DNA from: Methylocapsa acidiphila B2
Lineage (GTDB): Bacteria > Pseudomonadota > Alphaproteobacteria > Rhizobiales > Beijerinckiaceae
NCBI RefSeq assembly: GCF_000427445.1
Contig: NZ_KE386496.1
Coordinates: 2,088,506-2,152,505, forward strand
Direction of reading: 5' to 3'
Length of the DNA: 64,000 bases
The notes under the pieces were generated by a model. The model was not told the DNA's origin. It did no database searches and saw only the letters and a program-made list of their open reading frames with translations. This document shows, in pieces, positions 1-11,860 of this stretch; the first letter of the stretch is position 1; each line of letters opens with the position of its first letter. A program made the position numbers and the translations under genes.

Positions 1-2
1 GC

Positions 3-734
3 TTGCTCAAACGACCGATCGCTCATCGCGGCCTGCATTCCAAGGCGGAGAAGCGAGTCGAGAACACGCTCGCCGCCGCCGCCGCCGCGATCGCCAAGGG
101 CTATGCGATCGAATGCGACATTCAGCGCTCCAAGGACGGCGAGGCGATGGTCTTCCATGATTTTCGCCTCGACCGCCTGCTCCAGGCCGACGGCCGCCTC
201 GACGCCTTCACCGCCCGCGAGCTCGGCGCGATCCCCTTCAGGGAAGGCGACGAACGAATAGCTACGCTTCCCCAGCTGCTGATCGAGGTGCGCGGCCAGG
301 CTCCACTCGTCGTCGAGATCAAAAGCCGTTTCGACGGGGACTTGCGCCTGGCGGATCGCGCAATCGAACTTGCCGCCAGCTATGGCGGCGCGCTCTATTT
401 GAAGAGCTTCGATCCCGAGGTCCTCGCCCATATCCGCGCAGCCGGCGTCGCCTGCCCGCTCGGCCTCATCGCCCAGGCGCATTATGGCGACGAGGAAGAT
501 TGGGCGCATCTGACCCCCGAGCGCCGCTCCCTTTTGACGACTCTCTGCGATTATGCGCGCGTCGCGCCTAATTTCCTCTCCTGGCGCGTCGGCGATTTGC
601 CCCATGCCATTCCGCAACTGTTTCGCGCCGGAATCGGACTTCCAGTCGTCACATGGACCGTGCGTTCGCACGAGGCTCGGACGGCCGCGGCGCCCTGGGC
701 GGACCAGATCATTTTCGAAGGCTTCGAGGCGTGA
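3..734 (+). CDS. Glycerophosphodiester phosphodiesterase (UgpQ-type), possibly 5'-truncated
   Basis: This cytoplasmic-type GDPD hydrolyses glycerophosphodiesters to glycerol-3-phosphate and an alcohol. The family landmarks are visible: HRG at residues 8-10, ENT at 20-22, ECD at 37-39 and FHD at 51-53, which supply the TIM-barrel active-site His, Glu and Asp residues. The C-terminal motif region with TWTVRS is also present. The only start inside the window is a TTG at base 3. Homologues usually carry a few more residues before RPIAHRG, so the true start may lie upstream of the window. No signal peptide is seen. The length (243 aa) fits the bacterial family. It is followed on the same strand by an ATP-grasp gene after a gap of about 155 bases, so co-transcription is possible but not shown. 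Confidence 0.9.
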   Translation: MLKRPIAHRGLHSKAEKRVENTLAAAAAAIAKGYAIECDIQRSKDGEAMVFHDFRLDRLLQADGRLDAFTARELGAIPFREGDERIATLPQLLIEVRGQAPLVVEIKSRFDGDLRLADRAIELAASYGGALYLKSFDPEVLAHIRAAGVACPLGLIAQAHYGDEEDWAHLTPERRSLLTTLCDYARVAPNFLSWRVGDLPHAIPQLFRAGIGLPVVTWTVRSHEARTAAAPWADQIIFEGFEA

Positions 735-889
735 TCGCGGCGGCGTTCTAAGCGCCCATGCTCCGCTCTTCGTCGTGCGCCGCCCATCGAAAATGCGCAT
801 CTGCGCGATATGTCTCCATGCATCCGGTTACGCCGCGTCCTTGTCTCGTCCGCCAGCACGGACCAGGACGAGGCGCGGCCGCTGCGTCC

Positions 890-2458
890 ATGAGGAAACG
901 CGCTTTGAGCAACACCGAGATGGAGCAGTCCGTCGAGAAGCCGCAGGCCGGTTCCTCGGTCGAACTCGCCATTTTCCAAGCCCTGCAGGCTCGCTTGCCT
1001 GCGCTTTTCCGCGACATATTTCCCGACCCGAGCGCGTCCCGCACCGTCGTCATCATCCCGAGCCTGAGCCTTGACCAGGACGTGCTCGCGCGGCTGACGG
1101 GCGCCCATCATTACGAAGAGCGCCTGCTGTGCATGCTCATGCTTTTGAAGCTGCCGCGCACACGGATCATCTATGTGACCAGCCAGCCGCTGCCCGAAGA
1201 GATCATTGATTATTATCTCCATTTGCTGCCGGGCATACCGGCGGCCCATGCGCGCCGGCGCTTGACGCTTCTGTCTTGTTTCGACGCGAGCGCGCAGCCG
1301 CTCGCCGCCAAAATCCTGGCGCGCCCAAGATTAATCGCGCGGCTGCGCGATGCGATCGCCGATTCGGCGACGGCGCATATGTCATGCTTCAATGTTTCGC
1401 CGCTCGAACGCGCATTGGCGGTAAAATTGGGCGTGCCGATTTACGGCTGCGACCCTTCCCTTCTTCCTCTCGGATCGAAAAGCGGCGGCCGCACGATCCT
1501 TCGCGAGGCGGGCGTTCCGATCCCGGAGGGCGTCGAGGGCGTCGCCGACGCGCATGATCTCGTCGCGGCGCTCGGCGGGCTGAAGCGCCGCAATCCCGCC
1601 CTGCGCCGCGCAGTGGTGAAGCTCAATGAAGGCTTCTCGGGGGAAGGCAATGCGATTTTCAGCTTCGAAGGCGCCCCTGAGCGAAGCGGCCTTGAGGCTT
1701 GGATCAAATCGAGGCTGCCTGCGCTCTCCTTTGAGGCGCGCGGCATGTCTTGGGAAGCCTTTAGCGCGAAGATCGAGGAGATGGGCGCGATCGCGGAGGA
1801 ATTCATCGAGGGCGCCATAAGACGCTCGCCCTCGGCGCAATATCGGATCGATCCGCTCGGTCAAATCGACGCGATCTCGACGCATGATCAAGTGCTCGGC
1901 GGCCGATCCGACCAGATCTTTCTCGGCTGTCGCTTTCCGGCCGACGAGTCCTATCGGCTCGAGATTCAGAACGAAGGATTAAAGGCGGCCCATATTTTAC
2001 GCGACCGAGGCGTGCTCGGACGGTTCGGCATCGACTTTCTTTCCGTGTGGGACGGATCCGCTTGGCGCCATCACGCGATTGAAATCAATCTGCGCAAAGG
2101 CGGAACGACTCATCCGTTCATGATGCTTCAATTCCTCACCGACGGAAGATATGATTCCCTGCGCGGAGAGTTCACCCTGCCGTCAGGCGCTTCCCGTTGC
2201 TATTATGCGTCGGACAATCTCGAGGCGCCCATCTATCGCGGCCTTACGCCGGCGGATCTTCTCGACATCGCGGCGTTGAACGGGCTGCATTTCAATCGCG
2301 CCACGCAACAAGGCGTCGTCTTCCATTTGATCGGCGCGCTCTCCGAATTCGGCAAAGTCGGGATCGTTTGCGTCGCGCCCTCCCGCGACGAGGCCGATCG
2401 GCTCTATCGCGACGTCATCGCCGTGCTCGATCGCGAGCAAGCGGCGGCGCACGCGTGA
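890..2458 (+). CDS. PGM1-like ATP-grasp ligase with pre-ATP-grasp domain
   Basis: The protein (522 aa from the ATG at 890) resembles the peptide-ligase PGM1-related family: an N-terminal Rossmann-like pre-ATP-grasp region (IIPSLSLD, then a stretch with YVTSQPLPEEIIDYYLHLLPG) followed by an ATP-grasp fold. The ATP-binding loop is RAVVKLNEGFSGEGNA, and the metal-binding region is AIEINLRKGGTTHPF with its Glu and Asn ligands. Such enzymes join a carboxylate to an amine through an acyl-phosphate; the substrate cannot be read from sequence. The reading frame is open back to 758, but those first 44 residues are Arg/Ser/Pro-rich and look non-coding. Neither 890 nor an ATG at 917 has a strong ribosome site, so the start is uncertain. 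No precursor peptide gene is seen beside it. Confidence 0.75.
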   Translation: MRKRALSNTEMEQSVEKPQAGSSVELAIFQALQARLPALFRDIFPDPSASRTVVIIPSLSLDQDVLARLTGAHHYEERLLCMLMLLKLPRTRIIYVTSQPLPEEIIDYYLHLLPGIPAAHARRRLTLLSCFDASAQPLAAKILARPRLIARLRDAIADSATAHMSCFNVSPLERALAVKLGVPIYGCDPSLLPLGSKSGGRTILREAGVPIPEGVEGVADAHDLVAALGGLKRRNPALRRAVVKLNEGFSGEGNAIFSFEGAPERSGLEAWIKSRLPALSFEARGMSWEAFSAKIEEMGAIAEEFIEGAIRRSPSAQYRIDPLGQIDAISTHDQVLGGRSDQIFLGCRFPADESYRLEIQNEGLKAAHILRDRGVLGRFGIDFLSVWDGSAWRHHAIEINLRKGGTTHPFMMLQFLTDGRYDSLRGEFTLPSGASRCYYASDNLEAPIYRGLTPADLLDIAALNGLHFNRATQQGVVFHLIGALSEFGKVGIVCVAPSRDEADRLYRDVIAVLDREQAAAHA

Positions 2459-2596
2459 CGCCTCGCGCTCTCGCTAAAGCCGCAACCTGCACGGACCGCG
2501 CTCGCGCATGCGACGCCCGCACGATCGGCTCTCTTCGACGACGAAGCTTTAGGCGTGGCCTCGCGCCTTTCGGTCGGGGCCGCTCCATTCTCGCGA

Positions 2597-2630
2597 CGAT
2601 GATTTTGGATCGCTCGATCCAAAATCATCG
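2597..2630. repeat. Perfect 16-bp inverted repeat (intergenic palindrome, copy A)
   Basis: Two perfect 16-base arms (CGATGATTTTGGATCG and its complement) flank a 2-base loop. The palindrome lies between the ATP-grasp gene and the convergent DUF2189 gene. Its core TTTTGGATCG...CGATCCAAAA recurs in degenerate form at about 34411, 36116, 46924 and 60147. It may act as a bidirectional terminator or be a REP-type element. No long T-run follows on either side. Confidence 0.75.
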
Positions 2631-2644
2631 TGACCTACACGGGT

Positions 2645-3451
2645 CTAGGAATGAACCACATTCTGTACGGTCCGGCGGTAAAGGTGCCAACTCGCGTGAG
2701 CGAGGACGGGCATGACGACCGCGAGGCCGACAAAGAGAAGAGAAAAGCCGATCGCCACAGATATGATGATGATCAGGCCCCAAAGCGCCATAGGCCCGGG
2801 GTTCTTGCGCACCGCTGCGATCGACGTATAGACGGCCGCGGTCACGCCGACGTCCCGATCGAGCAACAATGGAAATGAAACGACGCTGATGCTCAAGGAG
2901 ACGGCGGCGTAGATCAAGCCCAAAGCATTGCCTAGGATGATGAGCGCCCAGCCTTTCGGGGTGACGAAGACCTCATGAAGAAAATTCACATAGGAGTGTG
3001 GCGCGGCTGGGCCGAAAAGCGCCTGATAAAGCAATCGGGCGGTCGTGAGCCAGATGAGGAAAATCACCATCAGCGCAAGGCCAAGCATCAGGATCGAAGG
3101 CACAGAGGGAGAATGGCGCACCTCGAATGCGTGCGACCAAGAAATGTCGAGGCCGAGTTCCCGTCGGCGGCTCATCTCGTAAAGCCCAATCGCCGCGAAA
3201 GGCCCGATCATGGCGAAGCCGAACATGAGCGGATAGAGCATGGGCAGAGCGTTTTGGTCCGAGGTCGCCCGCGCGATCGCGACGCCGACGATCGGATAGA
3301 TTAGGCCCAAGAAAACCAGATGCGAGGGCATCGCCATAAAATCGGCTATGCCTTTGGCGAGAGCGTCCCTGAGGTCGGCCACGCCAATCTTTCGGACCAT
3401 CGGATAGGCGGGACTTGCGTCCGGGCCGACGAACACATGAAAATGCGCCAT
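2645..3451 (-). CDS. DUF2189 family multispanning membrane protein
   Basis: This is a 268-residue inner-membrane protein of unknown function. After a short soluble N-terminus (MAHFHVFVGPDAS, then RKIGVADLRDALAKGIADF) come about six hydrophobic segments, including HLVFLGLIYPIVGVAI, MFGFAMIGPFAAIGLYEMS and two strongly hydrophobic C-terminal helices. The R/K-x-I-x-x-x-D-L-x-x-A-L-x-x-G pattern before the first helix is typical of DUF2189 proteins. The start at 3451 is set by a strong AGGAGGA Shine-Dalgarno at 3458-3464, six bases upstream. The frame is open 14 codons further, but those have no ribosome site. It stands alone and is convergent with the preceding gene. Confidence 0.85.
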   Translation of the reverse strand: MAHFHVFVGPDASPAYPMVRKIGVADLRDALAKGIADFMAMPSHLVFLGLIYPIVGVAIARATSDQNALPMLYPLMFGFAMIGPFAAIGLYEMSRRRELGLDISWSHAFEVRHSPSVPSILMLGLALMVIFLIWLTTARLLYQALFGPAAPHSYVNFLHEVFVTPKGWALIILGNALGLIYAAVSLSISVVSFPLLLDRDVGVTAAVYTSIAAVRKNPGPMALWGLIIIISVAIGFSLLFVGLAVVMPVLAHASWHLYRRTVQNVVHS

Positions 3452-3782
3452 ACGTGCTCCTCCTGAACCGAGTCTTACTCGGCCGCGGACCACGGTGACG
3501 CCGACGCTAAGCGGTTGGTCACGCGGAGCCGCGACCTACACATTGAGAAAAATTATACGCCTCTCTTTTAGGCTTGTCGCGCGCGATCGCATGTCGCCAG
3601 GCGGCAATCCTAGGCTCACGCCTTGGATAGACTACGCGCCGCGACGCCAATTGTTCCAAGCGGAGCTGTTGGCTTTCTTAAGCAACAGGCGTCGCTCAGC
3701 CTATGTTGCAGCGCCGCATGTGGTGGCAAAACGCTGCACCACGCCCTTGCTCATGGCTGTGGTTAGGCTTGCAACAAACTTC
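3452..3782. other. Intergenic region, 331 bases
   Basis: This stretch lies between the start of the DUF2189 gene and the end of the aldehyde dehydrogenase gene. It should contain the DUF2189 promoter on the minus strand. I see no convincing coding frame or RNA gene. The plus-strand reading frame that covers it continues antisense through the dehydrogenase gene and is not protein-like. Confidence 0.5.
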
Positions 3783-5168
3783 CTACATGCCGAAACGCAT
3801 CACGAGACGACGCAACCGTTGCCGCAAGCTATAAGGGGGATAGCGCACGTCCGGGTCGAACCATGTGCTGCGATAGAGAACGCCGCGCGCATTGACATAG
3901 GCGTGGAAGCCCCACTCGCCGTGATATTTGCCCATGCCGGAATTTCCGACGCCGCCAAAGGGCAAGTTGCGGACAAGAGGCTGGACAGTGCAATCATTGA
4001 CCGCTGCGTCGCCCGACGCCGTCGCCGCAAGAATCCGCTCCACGATTTTTGCGTCATCGGCGAACACATAGAGGCCGAGCGGGCTCGGCCGGGCGTTGAT
4101 GGAAGCGATCGCCGCCTCGACGCTGTCGATCTCTATCACCGGGAGAAGCGGGCCGAAGATCTCCTCTTCCATGATCGGAGAATGGCTTGCCGCATTCACG
4201 AGAATCGTCGGCGCGATGAACAGCTCTTCTCGATCGTGCTGGCCGCCATGATGGATCTCGCCGCTTCCGAGAAGATTGAGGAGTCGGTCGAAATGATGCG
4301 CGTTGACGATCCGCCCATAGTCCGGGCTTCGCTGTGGATCGTCGCCATAAAAGGCGATCGCCGCCTCCTTTAGATGGCGGAGAAATTCCTGCGCGACATC
4401 CTTGAAGACCAGCACATGATCGGGCGCGGTGCAGGTCTGCCCGGCGTTTGTCCAGCGGCCTTGCGCGATGCGGCGCGCGGCGACGCGCAAATCAGCCGAC
4501 GAATGAACGATCGTCGGGTTCTTGCCGCCGAGTTCCAGCACGACGGGAATCAGGCGCTTGGCGGCGGCGGCCATGACAACCTTGCCGATCGGAGGTCCGC
4601 CTGTGAAAAATATATGGTCGAAGCCCTGCTCCAAAAGCGCCGTCGTCTCGGGAACGCCGCCGGTCACGACCGAAATGGCGTCGGGATCGAGATACAGCGG
4701 CGCGAGGCGCGCGATCGCTTCGGCGCAGGCCGGAGCCGCCTCAGACGGTTTGATCACCGCCGCATTTCCACCCGCGATCGCTGCGACCAGCGGCGACAGG
4801 CAGAGCATGATCGGATAGTTCCAAGCGCCAATGATCAACCCAACCCCGAGCGGGTCGTAGCGCACATCGACATGGCCGGGCTTCAGGAAAGGAGGAGCGC
4901 TCACGCGCTTCGGCCGCATCCAGCTTCGCAGACGCCGCAGCGCATAGGCCGCCTCATCGGCGATGAATTTGACGTCGGTGAAATCCGCGTCAACACGATT
5001 GCGGCGCAAATCGCTCCACAAGGCGTCGTAGAAATCCTGCGCCCGCTCGCTCATGAGTGCGTGCAGGGCTCTGAGCTGGGCCTCGCGCCATTCCACCGAA
5101 CGCGTCTTGCCGGTTAGGAAGGTCTTGCGGCGCTCGGCGACCAATTCCGCGAAATCCGCTGACGCCAT
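3783..5168 (-). CDS. NAD(P)-dependent aldehyde dehydrogenase, class 3/coniferyl-aldehyde type
   Basis: The enzyme oxidises an aldehyde to the carboxylate with NAD(P)+. The 461-residue length and lack of a leader fit the class 3 (ALDH3/AlkH/CalB-like) branch. The expected motifs are in order: WNYP with the oxyanion-hole Asn at 117, general-base Glu in ELGGKNP at 212, the nucleophilic Cys in NAGQTC at 246, and the EEEIFGPLLPV cofactor motif. The C-terminal membrane-proximal region (PFGGVGNSGMGKYHGEWGF) is also typical. In a methanotroph it could remove aldehydes derived from lipids or alcohols, but the substrate is not shown. It lies downstream of truB on the same strand after a 90-base gap, where many alphaproteobacteria carry rpsO-pnp. 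Confidence 0.9.
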   Translation of the reverse strand: MASADFAELVAERRKTFLTGKTRSVEWREAQLRALHALMSERAQDFYDALWSDLRRNRVDADFTDVKFIADEAAYALRRLRSWMRPKRVSAPPFLKPGHVDVRYDPLGVGLIIGAWNYPIMLCLSPLVAAIAGGNAAVIKPSEAAPACAEAIARLAPLYLDPDAISVVTGGVPETTALLEQGFDHIFFTGGPPIGKVVMAAAAKRLIPVVLELGGKNPTIVHSSADLRVAARRIAQGRWTNAGQTCTAPDHVLVFKDVAQEFLRHLKEAAIAFYGDDPQRSPDYGRIVNAHHFDRLLNLLGSGEIHHGGQHDREELFIAPTILVNAASHSPIMEEEIFGPLLPVIEIDSVEAAIASINARPSPLGLYVFADDAKIVERILAATASGDAAVNDCTVQPLVRNLPFGGVGNSGMGKYHGEWGFHAYVNARGVLYRSTWFDPDVRYPPYSLRQRLRRLVMRFGM

Positions 5169-5258
5169 GTCCTCGTCCCTTTCAGCAAGCGGGATGAGGA
5201 CGAAAGGATAGCGCTTTTGATCGATCCGGCCTAGTCGCTCTGCGCCGCCGCCAGGCCG

Positions 5259-6161
5259 CTAAAAGGGCAGATTGAAGACGCGGCCAGGGACAAGCTCGCC
5301 GTTTTCGACCATGCCGACGGCGATCACGGCGCCGCCGCACACAGCATAGGCCGCGCCGTCCATCGGCGCGTCGGCGCCACGCAGCAATGCCGGCTGTCCG
5401 CGACGAAGTTTCGCCGCAGCATCACGATCGACCATGATTCGCGGCATTTCCATGAGGCCGGCTTCGACCCGGCGCATGGCCCCGGCGCCGATCGGGCCAT
5501 CCGTCAGATCGGCGAGCGTGACCGCGTCGGCTTCACGAAACGGACCGACGCGGGTTCGGCGCAGGGCGGACACATGGCCGAGGCAACCGAGCGCGCGGCC
5601 GAGGTCGCGCGCAATGGCGCGCACATAGGTGCCCTTGCCGCAACGCGCCTCGAACACCGCTTCCTCAGGACCTGCGCTCGTCAGTTCGAGCGAATGGATC
5701 GTCACCGGCCGGAGGGCGAGATCCGGCGCCTCGCCGTCGCGGGCGAGGTCATAGGCGCGCTCGCCATTGACCTTGATCGCGGAAAAGGCCGGCGGCTTTT
5801 GCTCGATCGTTCCGACGAAGCGCGGCAAGAGCCCCAGAATTTCGGCCTCCTGCGGGCGACTCTCCGATCGCGCCGTGACGACGCCGTCCGCGTCATCGGT
5901 GTTGGTCTCCGCGCCCCAGCGGACCGTGAAGCGATAGGCCTTCTCGCCGTCCTGCACGAAAGGCACGGTTTTCGTCGCCTCTCCGAACGCGACCGGCAAG
6001 ATCCCCGAGGCCAGCGGATCGAGCGTGCCGGCGTGCCCGGCTTTCTTGGCGTTGAAGATGCGCTTCAGCCTAGAGACTGCATGGGTGGAGGTCATCCCGA
6101 CAGGCTTGTCGAGCACGACCCAGCCATTGACCTCGATGCGCGAGGATCTCGGCGCGTTCAT
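5259..6161 (-). CDS. truB: tRNA pseudouridine(55) synthase TruB
   Basis: TruB converts U55 of the tRNA T-loop to pseudouridine. The N-terminal [21 protein letters not shown] and the catalytic Asp48 in [17 protein letters not shown] are diagnostic, as are [20 protein letters not shown] and the [12 protein letters not shown] motif. A PUA-like C-terminal segment follows. At 300 residues it matches the alphaproteobacterial family. Its start overlaps the rbfA stop by four bases, so the two are translationally coupled at the end of the rimP-nusA-infB operon. Confidence 0.97.
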   Translation of the reverse strand: MNAPRSSRIEVNGWVVLDKPVGMTSTHAVSRLKRIFNAKKAGHAGTLDPLASGILPVAFGEATKTVPFVQDGEKAYRFTVRWGAETNTDDADGVVTARSESRPQEAEILGLLPRFVGTIEQKPPAFSAIKVNGERAYDLARDGEAPDLALRPVTIHSLELTSAGPEEAVFEARCGKGTYVRAIARDLGRALGCLGHVSALRRTRVGPFREADAVTLADLTDGPIGAGAMRRVEAGLMEMPRIMVDRDAAAKLRRGQPALLRGADAPMDGAAYAVCGGAVIAVGMVENGELVPGRVFNLPF

Positions 6162-6583
6162 TTGGCCTCATCCGATATCTCGACGGACTCGCTCTTCGCC
6201 AAATCCTGCTTGACCTTCGGCGAGTCAAGCAGAGCGTCGATCTTCGCGCCATAGTCGAAGCTCGGATCAGCCTTGAAGCGAATGTCGGGCGCGAATTTGA
6301 GATTGACTCGGCGCGCGATCTCGCCGCGCAAGAGCTTCTTATGGCGGTCGAGCGCGGCGAGAACGTCGCTGATATTCTTGCCGCCGAGCGGCATGACATA
6401 GATGGTCGCGAGCTTCAGATCCGGACTCATCCGAACATCTGGAACCGTCACGACCAGATTTTCCAACACGGCGTCATTGATCGTCGACCGGGTCAGAAGC
6501 TCGGACATCGTGTGACGCACAAGCTCGCCGACGCGCAACATTCTTTGCGACGGCTCGCCGCCTTGCTGATGGCCTCTCGACAT
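6158..6583 (-). CDS. rbfA: 30S ribosome-binding factor RbfA
   Basis: RbfA helps mature the 5' end of 16S rRNA and the 30S subunit, and is linked to cold adaptation. The protein (141 aa) shows the KH-like core: [19 protein letters not shown] near the start, then [20 protein letters not shown] and the C-terminal [18 protein letters not shown] with the A-x-D variant of the KH motif. It sits between infB (157-base gap) and truB (four-base overlap), the standard order. The acidic/lysine C-terminal tail beyond residue 115 is typical of alphaproteobacteria. Confidence 0.96.
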   Translation of the reverse strand: MSRGHQQGGEPSQRMLRVGELVRHTMSELLTRSTINDAVLENLVVTVPDVRMSPDLKLATIYVMPLGGKNISDVLAALDRHKKLLRGEIARRVNLKFAPDIRFKADPSFDYGAKIDALLDSPKVKQDLAKSESVEISDEAK

Positions 6584-6740
6584 GGAAAACTCCGGCGCCT
6601 TTCAGCGCTGATCTTCAGGCGTCTCATCGCCTTGAAAAGCGATCAATCGCTCGAACACGCGGACCGCGGCTTTTTCCGCGCGCGTCTCCATCTGATCGCG
6701 TAGGGAATATGGAAACCGGCTCAAACGACCGGCGCTCGCC

Positions 6741-9380
<2,640 letters not shown>

Positions 9381-9556
9381 AAGTCTTGCATTCCCCGGGG
9401 CTCGCGCCCATTCGAATTCGGTTGCGCCGGACGACAATCGCCGGCCTGAGAGCATTTCCGGGCGATGCATCAATTGCTCCGCCGCGCGAAAACGCGTTTA
9501 ATTCAATATATTCGAGCACTTTCGCGCTTTATGAAAACACGAAAAGCGCCCTCCTT

Positions 9557-10228
9557 TCAATTCAGGTCCTCTTCTGAACCGGGAGGGCAGTCCGGCGTCG
9601 GCGCTTGCGCCGGCGCCGATCTATACAGACTCAATCTGCGGCACCGCACGAGGAAGGCTTCGCTCGCCGACCCCGCGATCAGGGCTGCATGTATCACATT
9701 TGTGCGTCCCAATGCCAAATCCAATTGGTGCGAAGGAAAGAGTTCGATGCGCGGCCGCGCCGTCTCCGAGCCGAACCGCCGCCGCAAGCATTGCCCCACC
9801 TTGCGAGCGCCGTCGGCGCCGCATTCAGCGGCCTGAATCAAGCCGGCGATCGCGCCCTTGTCGATCGCCTCCTCGACCTTGCCGAAACCAGCGACGACCT
9901 GGCCGGCCTTGTTGGCGATCGACAAGGATTGAAGGCAATCCTGCGTCAAAAGCTCCTCGATCTCGCCGGCCAGAAATTCCGAGGCGGCGACTTTCGCCTT
10001 GAAGCCCCGCGCGAACGCCCGCCGTTTGACCGCTTCGGCGACCCTGTCCGCCCGCGCTGTCACCCAGACGCCGCGCCCCGGCAATTTACGCCTGATGTCG
10101 GGCACGACCACGCCGCCCGGCCCGACGACGAAACGAATCATGTCGTCGGGAGAGGCTTTCGTCCGCGTGACGATGCAGGTCCGCTCCGGCCCGGCTTCCA
10201 CGGCGACGGGGTCCGCCTTGGCCAACAT
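9557..10228 (-). CDS. ylxR: YlxR-type RNA-binding protein (DUF448) fused to an L7Ae-like domain
   Basis: The 223-residue protein begins with a DUF448/YlxR domain: ERTCIVTRTKASPDDMIRFV and RKLPGRGVWVTA, the conserved RNA-binding face. It continues into a ribosomal L7Ae/L30e-like segment (LSIANKAGQVVAGFGKVEEAI, then ADGARKVGQ). This two-domain version is common in alphaproteobacteria between nusA and infB. The C-terminal 45 residues, rich in Pro, Ser and Arg, are less conserved. It is separated from nusA by nine bases, so the two are almost certainly co-transcribed. An RNA-binding role in translation or RNase P modulation is known for YlxR relatives and only inferred here. Confidence 0.9.
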   Translation of the reverse strand: MLAKADPVAVEAGPERTCIVTRTKASPDDMIRFVVGPGGVVVPDIRRKLPGRGVWVTARADRVAEAVKRRAFARGFKAKVAASEFLAGEIEELLTQDCLQSLSIANKAGQVVAGFGKVEEAIDKGAIAGLIQAAECGADGARKVGQCLRRRFGSETARPRIELFPSHQLDLALGRTNVIHAALIAGSASEAFLVRCRRLSLYRSAPAQAPTPDCPPGSEEDLN

Positions 10229-10237
10229 CCGCGCCTC

Positions 10238-11851
10238 CTACTCCCCCGTCTCGTGCTCGGCGAGCTCGCCCTCGGCCTCAGCCTCGGCCTCGGCCGGCTC
10301 CGGCGCCGCGTCGATCCAGCCCGCCTTGACGCGCGCCGTCATGATGAGGGATTCGGCCTCCTCCCGCGAAATCTCAAACCCGTCGAGAACGCCGGAATGA
10401 CGCACCGTCTCGCCGTCCTTGCGCTCGCTCCAACCGATCAGGTCGTCGGTGACGCAGCCGGCGAGATCCTCGACGGTCTTGATGTCGTTCTCGCCGAATT
10501 TGACGAGCATGGCCGTCGTCACGCCCGAGACCTCCTTCAGTTCGTCCGACACGCCGAGCTCGAGGCGACGCGCGTCCTGCTCGGCCTCGAGCTTGGCGAG
10601 ATAGTCCTGCGCCCGCGCTTGAATCTCGCCCGCCGTGTCTTCGTCGAACCCCTCGATCGTCGCGAGCTCGGCCGGATCGACGAAAGCCAATTCCTCGACC
10701 GAACGGAAGCCTTCCGAGGCGAGCAACTGGCCGACGACCTCGTCGACGTCGAGCGCGGTCATGAAAATATTCGTGCGCTCGATGAATTCCTTCTGGCGGC
10801 GCTCCGATTCCTCGGCCTCGGTCAGGATGTCGATATCCCAGCCTGTCAGCTGCGAGGCGAGCCGGACGTTCTGTCCGCGCCGCCCGATCGCCAAGGACAA
10901 TTGATCATCCGGCACGACCACTTCGATGCGGGCGGAGTCCTCGTCGAGCACGACCTTGACCACCTCGGCGGGCTGCAAGGCGTTGACGATGAAGGTCGCC
11001 GCGTCGGGCGACCAGGGGATGATGTCGATCTTCTCCCCCTGCAACTCGTTGACGACCGCCTGAACGCGCGATCCGCGCATACCGACGCAGGCGCCGACAG
11101 GGTCGATCGAAGTGTCGCGCGACACTACGGCGATCTTCGCGCGAGATCCTGGGTCGCGAGCCACCGACTTGACCTCGATGACGCCGTCATAAATCTCCGG
11201 CACTTCCTGGCGGAACAGCTTGGCCATGAATTGCGGATGCGTGCGCGACAAGAAGATTTGCGGTCCCCGTTGCTCGCGACGCACGTCATAGACATAGGCG
11301 CGGACCCGATCGCCCGGCCGGAACACTTCGCGCGGGATCATCTCGTCGCGCCGAATCGTCGCCTCGCCGCGGCCGAGATCGATGATGACATTGCCATATT
11401 CGACTCGCTTAACGACGCCGTTGACGATGTCGCCGATCCGGTCCTTGTACTCCTGATATTGGCGATCGCGCTCGGCCTCGCGAACCTTCTGGACGATCAC
11501 CTGCTTGGCGGATTGAGCCGCGATGCGGCCGAAATCGAAAGGCGGCAGGCTTTCGGCGATCCAATCGCCGACCTGAGCCGCCGGATTTTTCTTGCGGGCT
11601 TCGGCGACCGTGATCTGGGTGGCGTCGTTTTCGATCTGGTCGACGACCAGCAGCAGACGCGAAAAGCGAATCTCGCCGGTCTTGGGATTGATCTCGGCGC
11701 GAACCTCGGTCTCCTGACCGTAGCGCGAGCGCGCCGCTTTCTGAATGGCGTCCTCCATAGACGCGAGGACGATCTGTCGGTCGATCGACTTCTCCCGCGC
11801 GACGGCGTCGGCGATCTGCAGAAGTTCGAGCCGATTGGCGCTGACTGCCAT
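10238..11851 (-). CDS. nusA: Transcription termination/antitermination factor NusA
   Basis: NusA binds RNA polymerase and nascent RNA and modulates pausing, termination and antitermination. The 537-residue protein shows the N-terminal polymerase-binding domain (LQIADAVAREKSIDRQIVL), an S1 domain (GDIVNGVVKRVEYGNVIIDLGRGEA), KH1 and KH2 (ACVGMRGSRVQAVVNELQGE; AIGRRGQNVRLASQLTGWD), and two C-terminal helix-hairpin-helix repeats rich in acidic residues. It ends in a Glu/Ala-rich tail. It lies nine bases after rimP and nine before ylxR. Confidence 0.97.
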   Translation of the reverse strand: MAVSANRLELLQIADAVAREKSIDRQIVLASMEDAIQKAARSRYGQETEVRAEINPKTGEIRFSRLLLVVDQIENDATQITVAEARKKNPAAQVGDWIAESLPPFDFGRIAAQSAKQVIVQKVREAERDRQYQEYKDRIGDIVNGVVKRVEYGNVIIDLGRGEATIRRDEMIPREVFRPGDRVRAYVYDVRREQRGPQIFLSRTHPQFMAKLFRQEVPEIYDGVIEVKSVARDPGSRAKIAVVSRDTSIDPVGACVGMRGSRVQAVVNELQGEKIDIIPWSPDAATFIVNALQPAEVVKVVLDEDSARIEVVVPDDQLSLAIGRRGQNVRLASQLTGWDIDILTEAEESERRQKEFIERTNIFMTALDVDEVVGQLLASEGFRSVEELAFVDPAELATIEGFDEDTAGEIQARAQDYLAKLEAEQDARRLELGVSDELKEVSGVTTAMLVKFGENDIKTVEDLAGCVTDDLIGWSERKDGETVRHSGVLDGFEISREEAESLIMTARVKAGWIDAAPEPAEAEAEAEGELAEHETGE

Positions 11852-11860
11852 TTTTTTCCC

